Below, in pieces: positions 41,263 to 52,087 of a DNA stretch of 64,000 bases; position 1 is the stretch's first letter, and each line of letters begins with the position of its first letter. Origin of the DNA: Anniella stebbinsi (taxonomy: Eukaryota > Chordata > Lepidosauria > Squamata > Anniellidae); NCBI GenBank assembly GCA_029215795.1, contig JARDYH010000003.1:14769001-14833000 (forward strand). The letters are read 5' to 3'. Below the pieces are notes generated by a model. That model did no database searches, was not told the origin of the DNA, and saw only the letters and a program-made list of their open reading frames with translations. A program made the translations under genes and the position numbers.

Positions 41263-41971
41263 TTTATAGAGACTCAGAGCTGGGTCCCAGTACTGGGTCC
41301 CAGTACTTTTGGAGACTCGGAAAATTGTGAACATTTTGCAGGAGCTGGAATTGGTACAAATCCTTAAAGAAACAGCTGGCTTATGAAGCTGACTTGTTTG
41401 GGAACAATGGACCAGGAGCCTGTGTTCAGGTGTTACATGAAACTTTCTGTTTCTGGCTTGTTTTGCCTGCTCATGCAAATACAAAAGCAAATGAGGGAAG
41501 CGCGAAGGGAGGCGAACCAGCACACCACAGCAAACCAAGATAAACCAGCAATTCTGGCTTATCATTAGGTGCAAACGTAGCCAGTGATTTGTGAAAGGAC
41601 GCTTTGGAACTACATGGCAGAGGTTGAGATTTGGCCCTGGTTGCTTGTAGCCTACACCAGCTCTCCAGACAATAAGCCCAAGTAATATGTTTAATTGGAT
41701 GGGGGGAAATGAGGAAAATTAGGTTGCAACAAGGCAGTTAATCAGTTAGATGAATCGACTGATCAATTAAATGGAGGTCCCAAGATGGCAAGCCTAACAT
41801 GGCATTCCTATACACCTTTACTTGGGTATAAGTTTCAATGAACTCAATGGCACTTAATTCTGTGTAGACCTGTACAGGATGGCACTGTTAATCAATTAAT
41901 TAAGTTGGTTAATCTGGCCAATGGTAAGAAAAACAAATTCCCTACTGCTGCATTTGCTTTTCCGGCAAGCA
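41263..41971. other. mostly unassigned; one short repeat
   Basis: The segment 41803-41892 is a decayed copy of the short 'aactcaatggcacttaattc' palindromic repeat. The 41275-41310 segment has a direct 'gggtcccagtact' doublet. The rest is unassigned. Confidence 0.5.
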
Positions 41972-42112
41972 AAGTGATGAGGATCAGCAAGCGCTGATCC
42001 TCATCCACACCACAGTTGATTATTTATTACCATGTTGTTTGGGGAGTACCCCCTAGGGTTAGGGTTAGTCAACCCACCATTGACTATCGTGTCGTCCGAA
42101 TTGAGCCATAGT
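41972..42112. repeat. fragment of the 'ggctgaattcgg' MITE
   Basis: Contains 'gttgattatttattaccatg' and 'ggggagtaccccctag' and ends 'gtgtcgtccgaattgagcc', matching 53629-53770 in reverse order. Confidence 0.65.
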
Positions 42113-42308
42113 GTTAATTCCGTTTCTCTTGAAACATTTCAGTCTGCTCTTTTTTTGTCCTTCTCTCTGCTTGCATACTTTCATCCCTTCTGACCGAGCC
42201 TTTTACATCCCATTAAAACTCCGCAGACTCTGCTGCTAGTCTCCTGCTGGCTCTGGGAAGTGAACTTCATAACTGGGTAGGCATCTCTGTACCTGTAAGC
42301 CTGGCTAA

Positions 42309-42665
42309 GGGTGCCTCTACAAGAGCGATTTAAAGCTCTTTCAAGGCACATTAAAAATTTGACCTCTACAAGAGCAGAGCACAAATCGGGGGTTGAGGTG
42401 CTTTTTCTGTCCGATTATGCGCATTATCGAATGTGCGTTAAATAGCAATTTTTAATTTATCCCGCCAGTTAAAGCGCCTTATGACCATGTAAACAAGCGA
42501 TTCTCCGCATTAAACACCTTTAAAGCACGTTTCATACAACCGGTAATGCAACCAGTTATGCGCTTAATCGCCTCCCGCATATAGTGATTAGCCGTAAAAG
42601 CGCTTGCGAGAAGATGCGCATAATCGGACAACCGGGCGTCAAACCGAATTCTTGTAGAGGGGACC
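42309..42665 (+). mobile_element. Harbinger-like MITE (H1), copy 3
   Basis: 357 bp flanked by TAA (42306-42308 and 42666-42668). The ends are GGGTGCCTCTACAAG and, inverted, GGTCCCCTCTACAAG, with a second CCTCTACAAG about 50 bp in. It is the same length as the copy at 61589-61945 and differs from it at about two dozen sites, many of them CpG transitions. Confidence 0.9.
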
Positions 42666-42668
42666 TAA

Positions 42669-43247
42669 GTGGACATGCTCAACAAGGGGGAAGCATAATA
42701 GAATGGAAGAGGCTTCTAAAATCGGCCAGTTAAGCGCAGGGGAGGAGCTTCTAACACCCAGGTGACAGACAAATCTTTCCAGTGTGTTCTCCATCTTGAT
42801 TATGCCTAGAATGTCTAATTGGGATAAGATAGTAGAGAGGTTATCTCTAAGCTGGTCTTATAATGATCTGCTACAGTGAACTTCTCTTTTTATTGCACAA
42901 AAATGATGCGATTTGGTGAAGAGCTTGGCTCCAAATGCCCAGGGCAGTGGACATTTCTTGGACAATCAACCACACATAGGACCTTTTGACCCCCCCCCCC
43001 CATTTTAATTTGTTGTGTGCTGCAGAAACTCACCCTCTAGTTTATTGGTTAGTTTTTTTTTTTTTTTTTACATTTTTGCTAAGAACCTTGAAGCTGCCTT
43101 CCCCAAGTTAGCATTTGTCCCACTCACAAATTTTCACAGTCACATGGAAGCACTTCCTGGGAATGTTTGAGGAGTTTAGACTCTGTGAATTCCTACATCC
43201 CAAGGTGTCCAGCAGAACACAGCTGCCCTATAAATTTTGCACTTATA
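42669..43247. other. no recognised feature
   Basis: A poly-T run lies at about 43052-43069 and a C-run near 42991. No supported gene or repeat was seen. Confidence 0.4.
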
Positions 43248-43250
43248 TAA

Positions 43251-43607
43251 GAAGATTATCAGACAGGGAGTGGAATCGCATTTCCCTACCGTTGCTTTGC
43301 CTCCTGCTTCTGTCCCACAACAGGGACAAGCAGCTTCCTCTTTCTTCCTACAGGAAAGCAAGAGGAAGTGAGCAATGGCCACGTGGTCCATTCAGTGGGT
43401 ATTGTTATGGCACAGCCTCGCCTGCACATGGCAGGAAATAGTGCCAATTAGCCTTACAGACAGAAGAATTGGATTTTCCGGGTGGTATTTTGAAGCGGGG
43501 AAAACGACAGAAGGAGCAGGAGGATCGCTACGTCATCAAAACGTCCCGTGAAGATCCATGAGTGGCCAGTTGCGAGCGTGCCATAAAACACTCATCTGAT
43601 GGTGCTC
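43251..43607 (+). mobile_element. MITE family H2, complete copy
   Basis: 357 bp flanked by TAA (43248-43250 and 43608-43610). The ends are GAAGATTATCAGACAG and, inverted, GAGCACCATCAGATGAG. It has the 'gtggtccattcagtgggtat', 'gggtggtattttgaag' and 'gcgtgccataaaac' blocks. Confidence 0.8.
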
Positions 43608-43633
43608 TAAGTATGGCTATGCAATTCTTACTA

Positions 43634-44045
43634 TTTTATGTATTTATTAATGCGATTCATCTACCGCTTTCTGCAACATTTCAAAGCAGCGAAGATGCAA
43701 CGACATGCCATTGAAACAACAATAAAATATAACACTAAAACTACATCGTAATGAAATGGCCAATCAGCAGTTAAATGCATGCACTACTGTGCGCTACAGG
43801 CCACAGCACACCACACGGGGAAAGCCTGTGTGAAGGGAAAGGCCCTGGCAAGGTGTCACAACTGTGGGGCTTGATTAATGACACTTGGTAATGCATTGCA
43901 GAGGGTGTGTGCTGCAGGTAGTCCTGAGGGGAACCCTAAATTCCTCTGGTGATCACAATGATCAGGCAGGGATATACACTGTAAGGTGATCCCTAAACGA
44001 ACCTAGTCCCAAATTGTTTAGGGAGTTATATGTTAACAATACCTT
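43634..44045 (-). repeat. L2-type LINE 3' end (minus strand)
   Basis: Begins with the tail and terminus 'ttattaatgcgattcatcta', then an AT-rich UTR with 'aacaataaaatataacac', then decayed coding-side text ('gaaaggccctggcaagg', 'gagttatatgttaacaatac'). No open frame remains. Confidence 0.55.
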
Positions 44046-44280
44046 AAAGCCAGTGTGGTGTAGTGGCTAGTGTGTTGGATTAGGAGTCGGGAGATCTGAG
44101 TTCTAGTCCTCACTTGGCCAGGGAAGCTCACTGGGTGATTTTGGGCCAGTCACAGATTCTCAGCCCAACCTACCTCTTAGGGTTGTTGCTGTGAGGATAA
44201 AATGGAGAGGAAGAGGATTATGTACACCACCTTGGGTTCCTTAAAGAGGAAACAAAGGTGGGGTGTGAATGTAGCCACTG
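44046..44280 (+). mobile_element. tRNA-derived SINE
   Basis: 'agccagtgtggtgtagtggc' head, 'gagttctagtcctcac' B-box-like segment, conserved body, and 'ccttgggttccttaaagagg'. The A-rich tail has been replaced by 'gtgggg'. Confidence 0.9.
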
Positions 44281-45237
44281 CAGGGTTTTGTTTTTTGTTT
44301 AGCAAGGGTGTAACTTGCTGTGAGAAAGAGGCCCCACTTAGCAGCTTTGCTGCTGCGTTCTGCACCAGGCTCAGCCGTTCTTGGCAAGTTAAAGCTGCAG
44401 CTTTTTAAGGTTCTGATTCTAGTACCTCCCTCATCAATTTTCCTTGGCCAAGAGGCATGTTGGTCTCTGAGAAGTTCTCCTTTAGTTCCCTGCCCATTTT
44501 CATATCTTTACCAATCAGCCGTCCCCCTTGGCTCCCCATTTCTTCTCCATGTCTCTATGTAAGAATCCAATCCTAGGACATGTGCCGTCACTTCCAACTC
44601 CATAGACTTCCTCGCCCATTCTTCCTTCCACAAGAAGTCATCCAATTGCTTCCTGTCTTATAACTGCTGTAGACTCACTTGGGATCACTTAAGTTGCAAA
44701 TCTGAAAATGGAACTCTCCCGAAAACCACGTCAGAATGTTATCTCTTTTCAAACAGGATGTCTGGAACTAATACTCCTTTTGTTTTGCGGTTTCCACTGG
44801 CACTGAGGTACAATAAATTACACTTTGAGGATGACCGCAAAGGAAGCCAATATCTCTATATTACCCAACAGAAAAAGAACTTCTCAGCTTGGCAGCGGCT
44901 GAAGTAGCAGACTTAACATCTGTTGGAAAGCCGTTACCGTTATAAGTGGCTGTGACATCCTTCTCTCCAATCAACATGTCCCATAAATCAAAACAGGTCG
45001 ATAGGACTCAATGCCAGGTAACGAACAAATGACCCACAGGGAGATTATGTTCTCATGTCCACGAAAGGATCATGAGACATCAACGCTGAAATGAAATCGT
45101 ATAGTCTGGAAACTACAGCAGACAGAATTAAGTTGCAGAATTTTGGTCTGTACCATTGCAGTCTGCAGGAGGGAAGCCATATTTTTGAACAGTGGCCATC
45201 TAAAAAGCTCCCTGCATAAAGGCAAATAGCACATCAG
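44281..45237. other. no recognised feature
   Basis: About 950 bp without supported repeats. The 44310-44400 text resembles LINE 3' coding sequence but cannot be placed. Confidence 0.4.
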
Positions 45238-45428
45238 GACCCAATCTACACACAGCAAGATATAGCACTATGAAAGCGCATGAAAGCGGTATATAAAAGG
45301 CAGGAGCCACGCTACAGCTTTATAGCGGTGTTGAAGTGCACTGACAACTGTTGGGGGCCCATGATACATACCATATACTGCTTTCATACTGCTTTCATAG
45401 TGCTATATCCTGCTGGGTGTAGAACTGG
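45238..45428. mobile_element. foldback MITE with 55-bp arms
   Basis: The left arm has 'cacagcaagatatagcacta' and 'tgaaagcggtatata'; the right arm has the inverses 'tactgctttcat' and 'tagtgctatatcctgctg'. The arms are about 55 bp with a 70-bp spacer. A TATA-like 'ggtatataaaagg' sits at about 45288-45300. Confidence 0.75.
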
Positions 45429-45591
45429 CCTGGACTAATTGTCTTATTCCAGGGCATTTTAAGAAGTGAGTAGCATTTACAAATGCAGTCTTCTACTTGC
45501 AGTCTGAAATGGTCCAGTCCAGATTTCTCTGACTTCATTCAGTTTATGATTGATGTGATTATACAATGGCACCATGTATTCTACTGTCTTA

Positions 45592-45937
45592 GGCCCCCTC
45601 TACAAGATTTCGGTTTGACGCCCGGTTGCCCGATTATGTGCATATATGGAGAAGCGCATTTACTCCTAATACCTATTCACGAGAGGCGGTGAAGCGCATT
45701 ACGGGCTATATGAAACAGGTTTTAAAGTTGTTTACATGCGGAGAATCGCATGTTTACATGACCATAAGGCGCTTTAACTCCCACGGCAAATTAAAACTCG
45801 CTATTTAACGCGCATTTGAAAATGCGAATAATCGGAGATAAAAAGCGCCTTGACCCCCGATTTGTGCTCCACTCTTGTAGAGGTAAAATTTGTAATGCGC
45901 CTGGAAAGAGCTTTAAATCGCCCTTGTAGAGGCCCCC
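45592..45937 (-). mobile_element. Harbinger-like MITE (H1), copy 4
   Basis: 346 bp flanked by TTA (45589-45591 and 45938-45940). Ends: GGCCCCCTCTACAAG and, inverted, GGGGGCCTCTACAAG. It is in reverse orientation to copies 1 and 3. Confidence 0.88.
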
Positions 45938-45940
45938 TTA

Positions 45941-46682
45941 GTTTTTTACTATCTCATTCTGCTGCATACGTAGACCTTATAAAGCAACTTTAATACATTT
46001 AGTTGATACACTGAATCATCCCTGACAGAATTGTGTATATAGAGCCTGAGGATCATTTCGCACTTTACATTATTAAAAACAACAACAACAACATACAGTT
46101 CAGATGTTTTGAAGTTTTTGTGAAACTATGACGTGTGAATGAGACAAACACATGATTGGACAGAGGAAGAGAAACAACAGAAAATCTGAGTTTGTCCTCA
46201 TGTGATATTTGGAATAGCTCTGCATTTCTACTTATGCTGGAAATGCTATATAGACGAAGTACAGTCCAAAGCCTTGCAAGAAGATTCAGGCGGATGCGGT
46301 GTGTGGGAGAAAAGATAAATGTTTTCAAAATGGCCTTAGATAAAAGGATAACACCGAATCTAACAGTTGCTCATACTTTACAAGGTGAATCACAGTATAT
46401 TCTGGCACATGAACCTGAATGTTAATAGGAACATCTGTCTGTCATTCTTAATGTGTTTATTGTGGGAAACTGCAGAAGAGTTACAGCAAATGTGATCGCT
46501 GCTTAGGGTGATACTAATAATAGTTCGTGTTGAAATAGCACTTCTGGCATGTTCACTAATCCTTACAAAAAACCCTGTGAAGGTAAATTGGTATTATCGT
46601 ATATACTAATAGCAAACTCAATCATCTCTTGTATGGATCCTTGTGGAGTTAAAACAGCATCATTCATGTGCAAGAGGAAGAA
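45941..46682. other. no recognised feature
   Basis: AT-rich, with a short AAC run near 46077-46092. No supported gene or repeat was seen. Confidence 0.45.
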
Positions 46683-46685
46683 AGT

Positions 46686-47061
46686 GCCCCCCTCTAGAAG
46701 ACGTCGCTTTTACGCCCGATTCTCCAAATGTGCGCATTACCTTACACGCGATTTGGGATTTGGGTGGACAAAGTGGGAGGTGTTCCCACCGAAGGGGCGA
46801 AAGGGCAGTTCTTCAGACATGACATCACCAGCACAGTCCGCCTACCATTATCGGTAATGCGAATGCTCAGAAGTTGATTACATGGCGGTAAGGCGCTGTA
46901 ACATGGGAGAAAAAATAAAAGTCGCTAATTAACGCGAATGCGAAAAAGTGCAGAAAAGGAGATAAAAATCGGCTGTACCCCTGTTATGCACCTCGCTCTT
47001 GTAGAGATAAAACTGTTAATGCACCGTGAAAGAGCCTTAAATCGATCGTGACGAGGCAGCC
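46686..47061 (-). mobile_element. Harbinger-like MITE (H1), copy 5, diverged
   Basis: 376 bp flanked by AGT (46683-46685 and 47062-47064). The ends have drifted (GCCCCCCTCTAGAAG; inverted right end GGCTGCCTCGTCACG). The interior keeps 'cgcttttacgcccgattctc' and 'gctcttgtagagataaaa' but has insertions. It is the oldest or most altered member here. Confidence 0.75.
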
Positions 47062-47064
47062 AGT

Positions 47065-47387
47065 ATTAGCAAGCATGGGGAACCTCAAGGTTTGCAGAAA
47101 TGCAAATATCTTTTTGTGGGGGGAGGGACACTAAAGACGGAGGTAAATCTACAAAACAGCTCAGTGAACCTGCCCAGTGGCCACAGAATGCTGGCTGATG
47201 GAAGGGGAATAAATGTAAAGTTAGTGGAATGGAGTATCTTGTAAAAGGGCATGGCTAAACGGCTGGCACTCAAAATGGCAACATTTTGTTGCAGATCGCA
47301 CTTGTTATCCTCATATTACAAATAGACCCCTCTGAGACGAAGATGTGATGCCTTGGCTAAGGTTACCTACTGCCCCTCTGTGATCCT
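47065..47387. other. no recognised feature
   Basis: No supported gene or repeat was seen. Confidence 0.4.
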
Positions 47388-47568
47388 GTTCAGACATGGT
47401 GGTTAAGCATTTTGGCTTAGCGTGTTGTGTGAACCATGATTTAGCATGTCATGTGAACCGTTCCTAACCATGGTGGCTACATAACCACAGTTTAAACATG
47501 TTCACTAACCATTTGCTGCAAAAGGGTTGGTGGCCTAACCATGGCTTAGTGTGTTGTCTGAACAGGCC
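47388..47568. mobile_element. foldback MITE (CCTGTTCAGACA ends)
   Basis: About 180 bp: 'cctgttcagacatggtggtt' at the left, 'tgttgtctgaacagg' at the right, with repeated 'aaccatggcttag' and 'taaccatggtgg' motifs in both directions. It is probably hAT-type; the target duplication was not resolved. Confidence 0.72.
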
Positions 47569-48395
47569 CTTTGTGTTAGCATGGTATCCAGACTATGTCA
47601 GTATGACTCTTTCTTGCTACATGGAAGGGTGTGTGTTTGTCTCACCATAATAATATTATTGGAAATCCAGATATACAGCCCATTCTGATTTTGTTTTTAT
47701 CTCACAGAAATATGGTAATGTATTGAACTTTAATGTGTTGTGTGCTGGAGGTCATGAACCTCAAAAAACGCATAGGTCACACCCCCATCCAGGGTAGGTC
47801 ATGCCAGTGGCCATTCCACTATTTTCTTTTCCTCTTGGTGTGGTTTAAAGTTTGTTTTTCACGATGAGAAAAAATAAAGGAGCAAGAGGGAGGTGTGGGA
47901 GGGAGAGAGGGAGAGAGAGAGGGCAGAACAGCACACCCAGAAGGTGATTTACAATGGAACATTTTCATAATCCTGAAAAAAAAAGGAGACACCATCATAC
48001 CTTTGCATGAACAGAATGTTGACATGTGGATTTTATCAGGGACGGACAAGCCTCCAACAACTTGGCTTAAAACACCATTTTTCTTCCAGCTGTTCATCTA
48101 AGGCTAGCCCAGCTCCTTGACAAGTGGAAAACAAAACTGGATCAAGTCTCCCCCCCCTTCTGTCTCTCACACAATCACACACACTGAAGCCAACCATTTC
48201 AGAGCTCCTGCCAGGACCGGCAGCATCTTGCGGATCACACACGGCAGCACCCCTGATGCTCCAAAAGCGCATCCAGTGACCCCCTGCCTTACTCGAGTGC
48301 AATGCATTAGCTTCTAAAGCCGTATATTTGTGGCAAAACAACCCTTGCCTGGACTACACAGAATGCACTATAGATGGTTTTCCCCCCACACGGTG
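47569..48395. other. no recognised feature
   Basis: Short GA-rich run near 47900-47930. No supported gene or repeat was seen. Confidence 0.45.
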
Positions 48396-48467
48396 ATTGT
48401 CTCAGTGCAGGAAAAGTGTCATGGGTGATGTGACCCTAAGAAACACTGGGAGAAATACTGGGACCTG

Positions 48468-48560
48468 TAACAAAAGGTTGCAGCGTGAAGTGCTTCTGTT
48501 CAGCATTCCAGCCAGTCATGCCTCCTTACTTCATTCCATTCCCCTTCTCCCATTTTTTTG
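48468..48560 (+). repeat. low-copy repeat shared with 40545
   Basis: 'gtaacaaaaggttgcagcgt' and the following 60 bp match 40550-40650. The family is not recognised. Confidence 0.55.
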
Positions 48561-48576
48561 TCCCCCTCACCCATAC

Positions 48577-48596
48577 TATTATTATTATTATTATTA

Positions 48597-48638
<42 letters not shown>

Positions 48639-48640
48639 CT
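48577..48640. repeat. (ATT)n microsatellite, L2 tail
   Basis: About 21 ATT units with one interruption, next to the 3' end of the minus-strand L2. Confidence 0.93.
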
Positions 48641-49080
48641 TTATTTGTATCCTGCCTTTTGCCCAATACTGGGCCCCAAGGCAGCTGTACAAAATCAAAA
48701 CATACTCAGTTAAAAACTATAAATAGAAATATATGAAAGTTAAAAATATAATTAAATAGGTTTCAATATTAAACCATTTCAACATTTAAAATACATATTA
48801 AAATTTAAAAATCTTCAACATAGATGGAGGTCCACATTATTCACCAAAGGCCTGCTGGAATAAGAAAGTTTTTGCCAGCTTCCAAAAACATATCAAGGAA
48901 GGAGCCAGACTATCTTCCCTGGGAAAGGAGTTCCAGAGCCTTGGAGCAGCCACCGAGAAGCCACTCTCCCGTGTATCCATCAGGCATGCCTGGGATGTTG
49001 GTGGGACACGATCGACATGGTAGGTTTTTAACATTTTAAGGGTTATGAAAACTCTTTGGGCCACATGACGCACTCCCTAT
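48641..49080 (-). pseudogene. L2-type LINE 3' end (minus strand)
   Basis: The minus-strand frame 49073-48837 carries 'TRESGFSVAAPRLWNSFPRE' and 'KLAKTFLFQQAFGE', the usual C-terminus. The UTR and 'gtatcctgccttttgcccaa' terminus follow, then (ATT)n. Confidence 0.8.
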
Positions 49081-49595
49081 AACATTGTATATCTGAGGTT
49101 TTTTAAAACTCACTTCAGTTATATACAACGGTTTCACTTTTAATAAATCACTTTAAGTAAAATAATGTGTCCTTCCTTACCGTTTGTGATTCATGGGGGC
49201 AGTGCTTCCTTTACTGGTGCCCAAATGCTTAGCAATTGATTGGTGGGGAAGAAAGCGGGGCTAAGGAGGAAGTGGGTGAGTGAACTACAACACCCACAAT
49301 TCTTAGCCCTATACTCGCCAGGGAATGACAGAGGAACAAAGGAGGAAGTGGGTGACTGAACTACAACACCCACAATGCCTTACAACACCCACAATGCCTT
49401 GCCCTAAACTCATTGTAAAAGCGAAACAGAAAGAGACAGGGTAGAAGAGTGTGTGACTGTGCACACAGCTTTAAAGACTGAAGAATTGTTCTCCTGTAAC
49501 GTGAGAACTCAGTAATGTGGCCTAAGACGTTTTAGAATGCACCTATTTGGAACGTGTTAAAATACTAATTAAAAAGTTCCAAGGGACTGTGTAGA
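49081..49595. other. unassigned; local 77-bp tandem duplication
   Basis: 'aaggaggaagtgggtga' starts at 49263 and again at about 49340, each followed by 'actacaacacccacaat'; that second phrase also repeats once more near 49382. The rest is unassigned. Confidence 0.55.
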
Positions 49596-49781
49596 TAGGC
49601 CCTGAGAGAAAAGCCTCCCCAGAAGATCTCAGAGCAAGGGCAGGCTCCGATGAGAGAATACGGTCTTTCAGATAACCTGGACCCTATCACCAGCACTTTG
49701 AATTGTGCCCGGAAACAGACCAGAAGCCAGTGGAGCTGTTGTAAGAGGGGAGTTGTGTGCTCCCTGTAACTAGCCCCAGTC

Positions 49782-49817
<36 letters not shown>

Positions 49818-49820
49818 GTC
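49596..49820 (-). repeat. L2-type LINE fragment with (AATC)n
   Basis: 'ctttgaattgtgcccggaaa' and 'gaagccagtggagctgttg' match the L2 ORF2 region seen reversed near 9335-9365. An (AATC)n run lies at 49784-49818. Confidence 0.65.
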
Positions 49821-50139
49821 AGCATTCTGTAATCACTGAACACCCTCGGCTTCCTTTGGGTTAATTTTGGGGTCTCCCCCGCCTTAGGGCTTTTCCCTAA
49901 AAAAACATTTGTACTTGGAATTTCTTCCAAGCCTGCTAACTCTTTCTTGTGCATGGGTGGAGCTGTTTTGGTTACAAGAGCAATGCCACTCACCGCCTAG
50001 ATGCCCGAAATAGAGGGAAAGGTCTAAAGGAAGAGGCGTCTCTTGGGGGGAAATGTATCTCGGCATTTTGAATGGTACCTTACACTTTGAATAGCTGCCT
50101 TAAGGATCACCACCTTCCATATGTACCTGTATCCCTACA
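49821..50139. other. no recognised feature
   Basis: No supported gene or repeat was seen. Confidence 0.4.
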
Positions 50140-50440
50140 CACGTAGCTCAAGACTGGGTGCTCATGTCTGCATTTCTCCACTATCCAAGCTTCAGAGGGT
50201 AGGCAATGTGAGCTATAGCCTTTCTGGTCACCCTATTTTAGTTCTGGAATGCCTGCCCCACTACAGGAAAGCCCACCTAGCAATCAATTCCTATCTTTTT
50301 GCATACAGCTAAAACTTGGCTTTTTCAGAAGTCTTTAATGGATGCTGGGGTAGGCAATGATGAAATGCTTTTAGCATTTGGGTTGACTCACTTTATCTGG
50401 AATTGGTTCTGCACTTTCTCGCTTCATGGTTGTTTTTATT
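50140..50440 (+). repeat. possible L2-type LINE C-terminal fragment
   Basis: 'tctggaatgcctgccccact' and 'aaacttggctttttcagaag' resemble the LINE ORF2 end ('LWNALP...LKTWLF.KS'). No frame is open. Confidence 0.4.
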
Positions 50441-50609
50441 GTAAATGCTCTTAGCTGACTTGAATATCGAAAATGACAGAATGGTGGGATCATCATTGTT
50501 GTCAAACAGTAACCAGCCTCCACAGACATTGGCTATAATATGCTTCTGGTATCCAAACCTGTCTTCTAGGTAGTGATCAAGGAACCCCATGAAGAGCAAA
50601 ATATGATAG

Positions 50610-50705
50610 TTTAGCCCAGCCTCCAGATGTTTTGGACTGTAACTTCCAGCAGGTCCAACCAGTATGGCCAATGGTAAGGGATGATGGGGCATTGTATTCC
50701 AAGGT
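50610..50705. repeat. palindromic MITE of the 'tccaacctggtg' family
   Basis: 'ctccagatgttttggactgt' on the left and 'ggccaatggtaagggatgat' on the right, with a decayed right end. Confidence 0.6.
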
Positions 50706-51033
50706 TGGGAAAGGATGGTTCAGCCTCAAAGAGTCAGGAGACAGGAATAATGGCTCTTGGATCCTCTCCAGGAAAAGAAAAGATACTCAAGCTAACAAAG
50801 CAAGCTGGAAACCCAAATATATCTTAACACCCAAGCAGTCTGATGTGCCAAAATGCATTAAAACAGTCAAGTTGCATCAACACTGGCGTATAAGAAATGA
50901 TTTTCTGAACTGACCCCAAGTTATTAAAGGGAGAGGAAATATCTTTTTTTTTTAAAAAAAATGCTTCTTTCATCAGTAAATAAAATGTAATCTTAGTCAC
51001 TTTTCTGTTTGCCTTAGCAAGAATAGCTGTTTC
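50706..51033. other. no recognised feature
   Basis: No supported gene or repeat was seen. Confidence 0.4.
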
Positions 51034-51136
51034 CAGTGGAGGCTGGTGGCTCCGACGGATAGCTCTTTTAGAGTCCTGACTGAAACCCGGAGCAGATTCA
51101 CTGCCCCGCTGACATCAGAGCCAACAGCCGCCACTG
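51034..51136. mobile_element. hAT-like MITE (CAGTGGAGGCTGGTGGCTCC ends), short copy
   Basis: 103 bp from CAGTGGAGGCTGG to 'cgccactg'. Flanking octamers GCTGTTTC and GCGGTTCC agree at six of eight positions. It is a shortened relative of 62704-62895. Confidence 0.7.
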
Positions 51137-51726
51137 GCGGTTCCTAAGAGGAAAAGGATGTGTTTGCGAGCACAAGCTGTGGACGTCTTTCCTACCAGTA
51201 GTTTGCATTTCTAAGCAGCTTCAGTCGCCACAATAAATCTGGGCTCCGGGCCAGTTTGCATGACTCTGCTTAGACATGGGATGACTCCTGTGAAAAGATT
51301 CCCATACTGGATAACGTTGTTTGCTGTCCAGTCAAGCTGTGAATTGGCACCACAGGGTGGCATGGATTATCTCTTTGCACAAAAATGCTTATGCAGATGT
51401 CCTGGCACCAAGAAAGGTAATATCTGCATTTTCTCTTTTGCTATTTCAAGAAGCTTTTCGAGTAGCCTCTATAATTTCCCCCCTTCTTTAAAACAACCTG
51501 TAGCCCTTGGCCTACTTTCATGTGGTCCGTCGCCTGATTTCAAAAGCCCTCTGAAAGCAGTTAGTTCAGCCTCTGGCAAGAGTTACCTCTACATCCCTCC
51601 ACCAACCTGCTGGGTGAGGAGTGAGTGAGAGAGAGAGAGAGGGGGGGGGAGAGGGGTGGTGCTAGGGGAGAGATTGATTGAGAAAAGGCGGTGTCAAAGA
51701 GGCAGAGAACGAGGCCGGCACTACCA
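51137..51726. other. no recognised feature
   Basis: GA/G-rich run at 51620-51655. No supported gene or repeat was seen. Confidence 0.45.
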
Positions 51727-51729
51727 TTA

Positions 51730-52084
51730 GGGTGCCTCTACAAGAGAGGTTTAATGCGCTTTGAAGGTTCATTAAAAATTTTACCTCTACAAGAACGGAG
51801 CGCAAATCGGGCGTAGAGGCGCGTTATCTCCCCGATAATGCGCATTTTCGAATGCGCGTTAAATCGCGAGTTTTATTTTGCTCCGGCCGTTAAAGCGCAT
51901 TTTCCCCGTGTGAACAAGCGATTATGCGCATTAACTTCTTGTAAAGCGCTTTTTGGACATCTATTAATGCGCTTCGCCGCCTCTCGCCGCCTCCCGTGCA
52001 GAGGGATTAGGAGTAAATGCGCGTCTGCGATAATGCGCATAATCGCCGAACCGGGCGCAAAAGCGAATCCTTGTAGAGGGAGCC
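51730..52084 (+). mobile_element. Harbinger-like MITE (H1), copy 6
   Basis: 355 bp flanked by TTA (51727-51729 and 52085-52087). Ends: GGGTGCCTCTACAAG and, inverted, GGCTCCCTCTACAAG. It groups with copy 1 (2375-2729): same length, the same 'agaggttta' start and the same 'gcgcaaaagcgaatccttg' end. Confidence 0.9.
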
Positions 52085-52087
52085 TTA

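Noticed and set aside
46156..46425. 89-codon frame as a gene
   Set aside because: No family resemblance and no supporting context.
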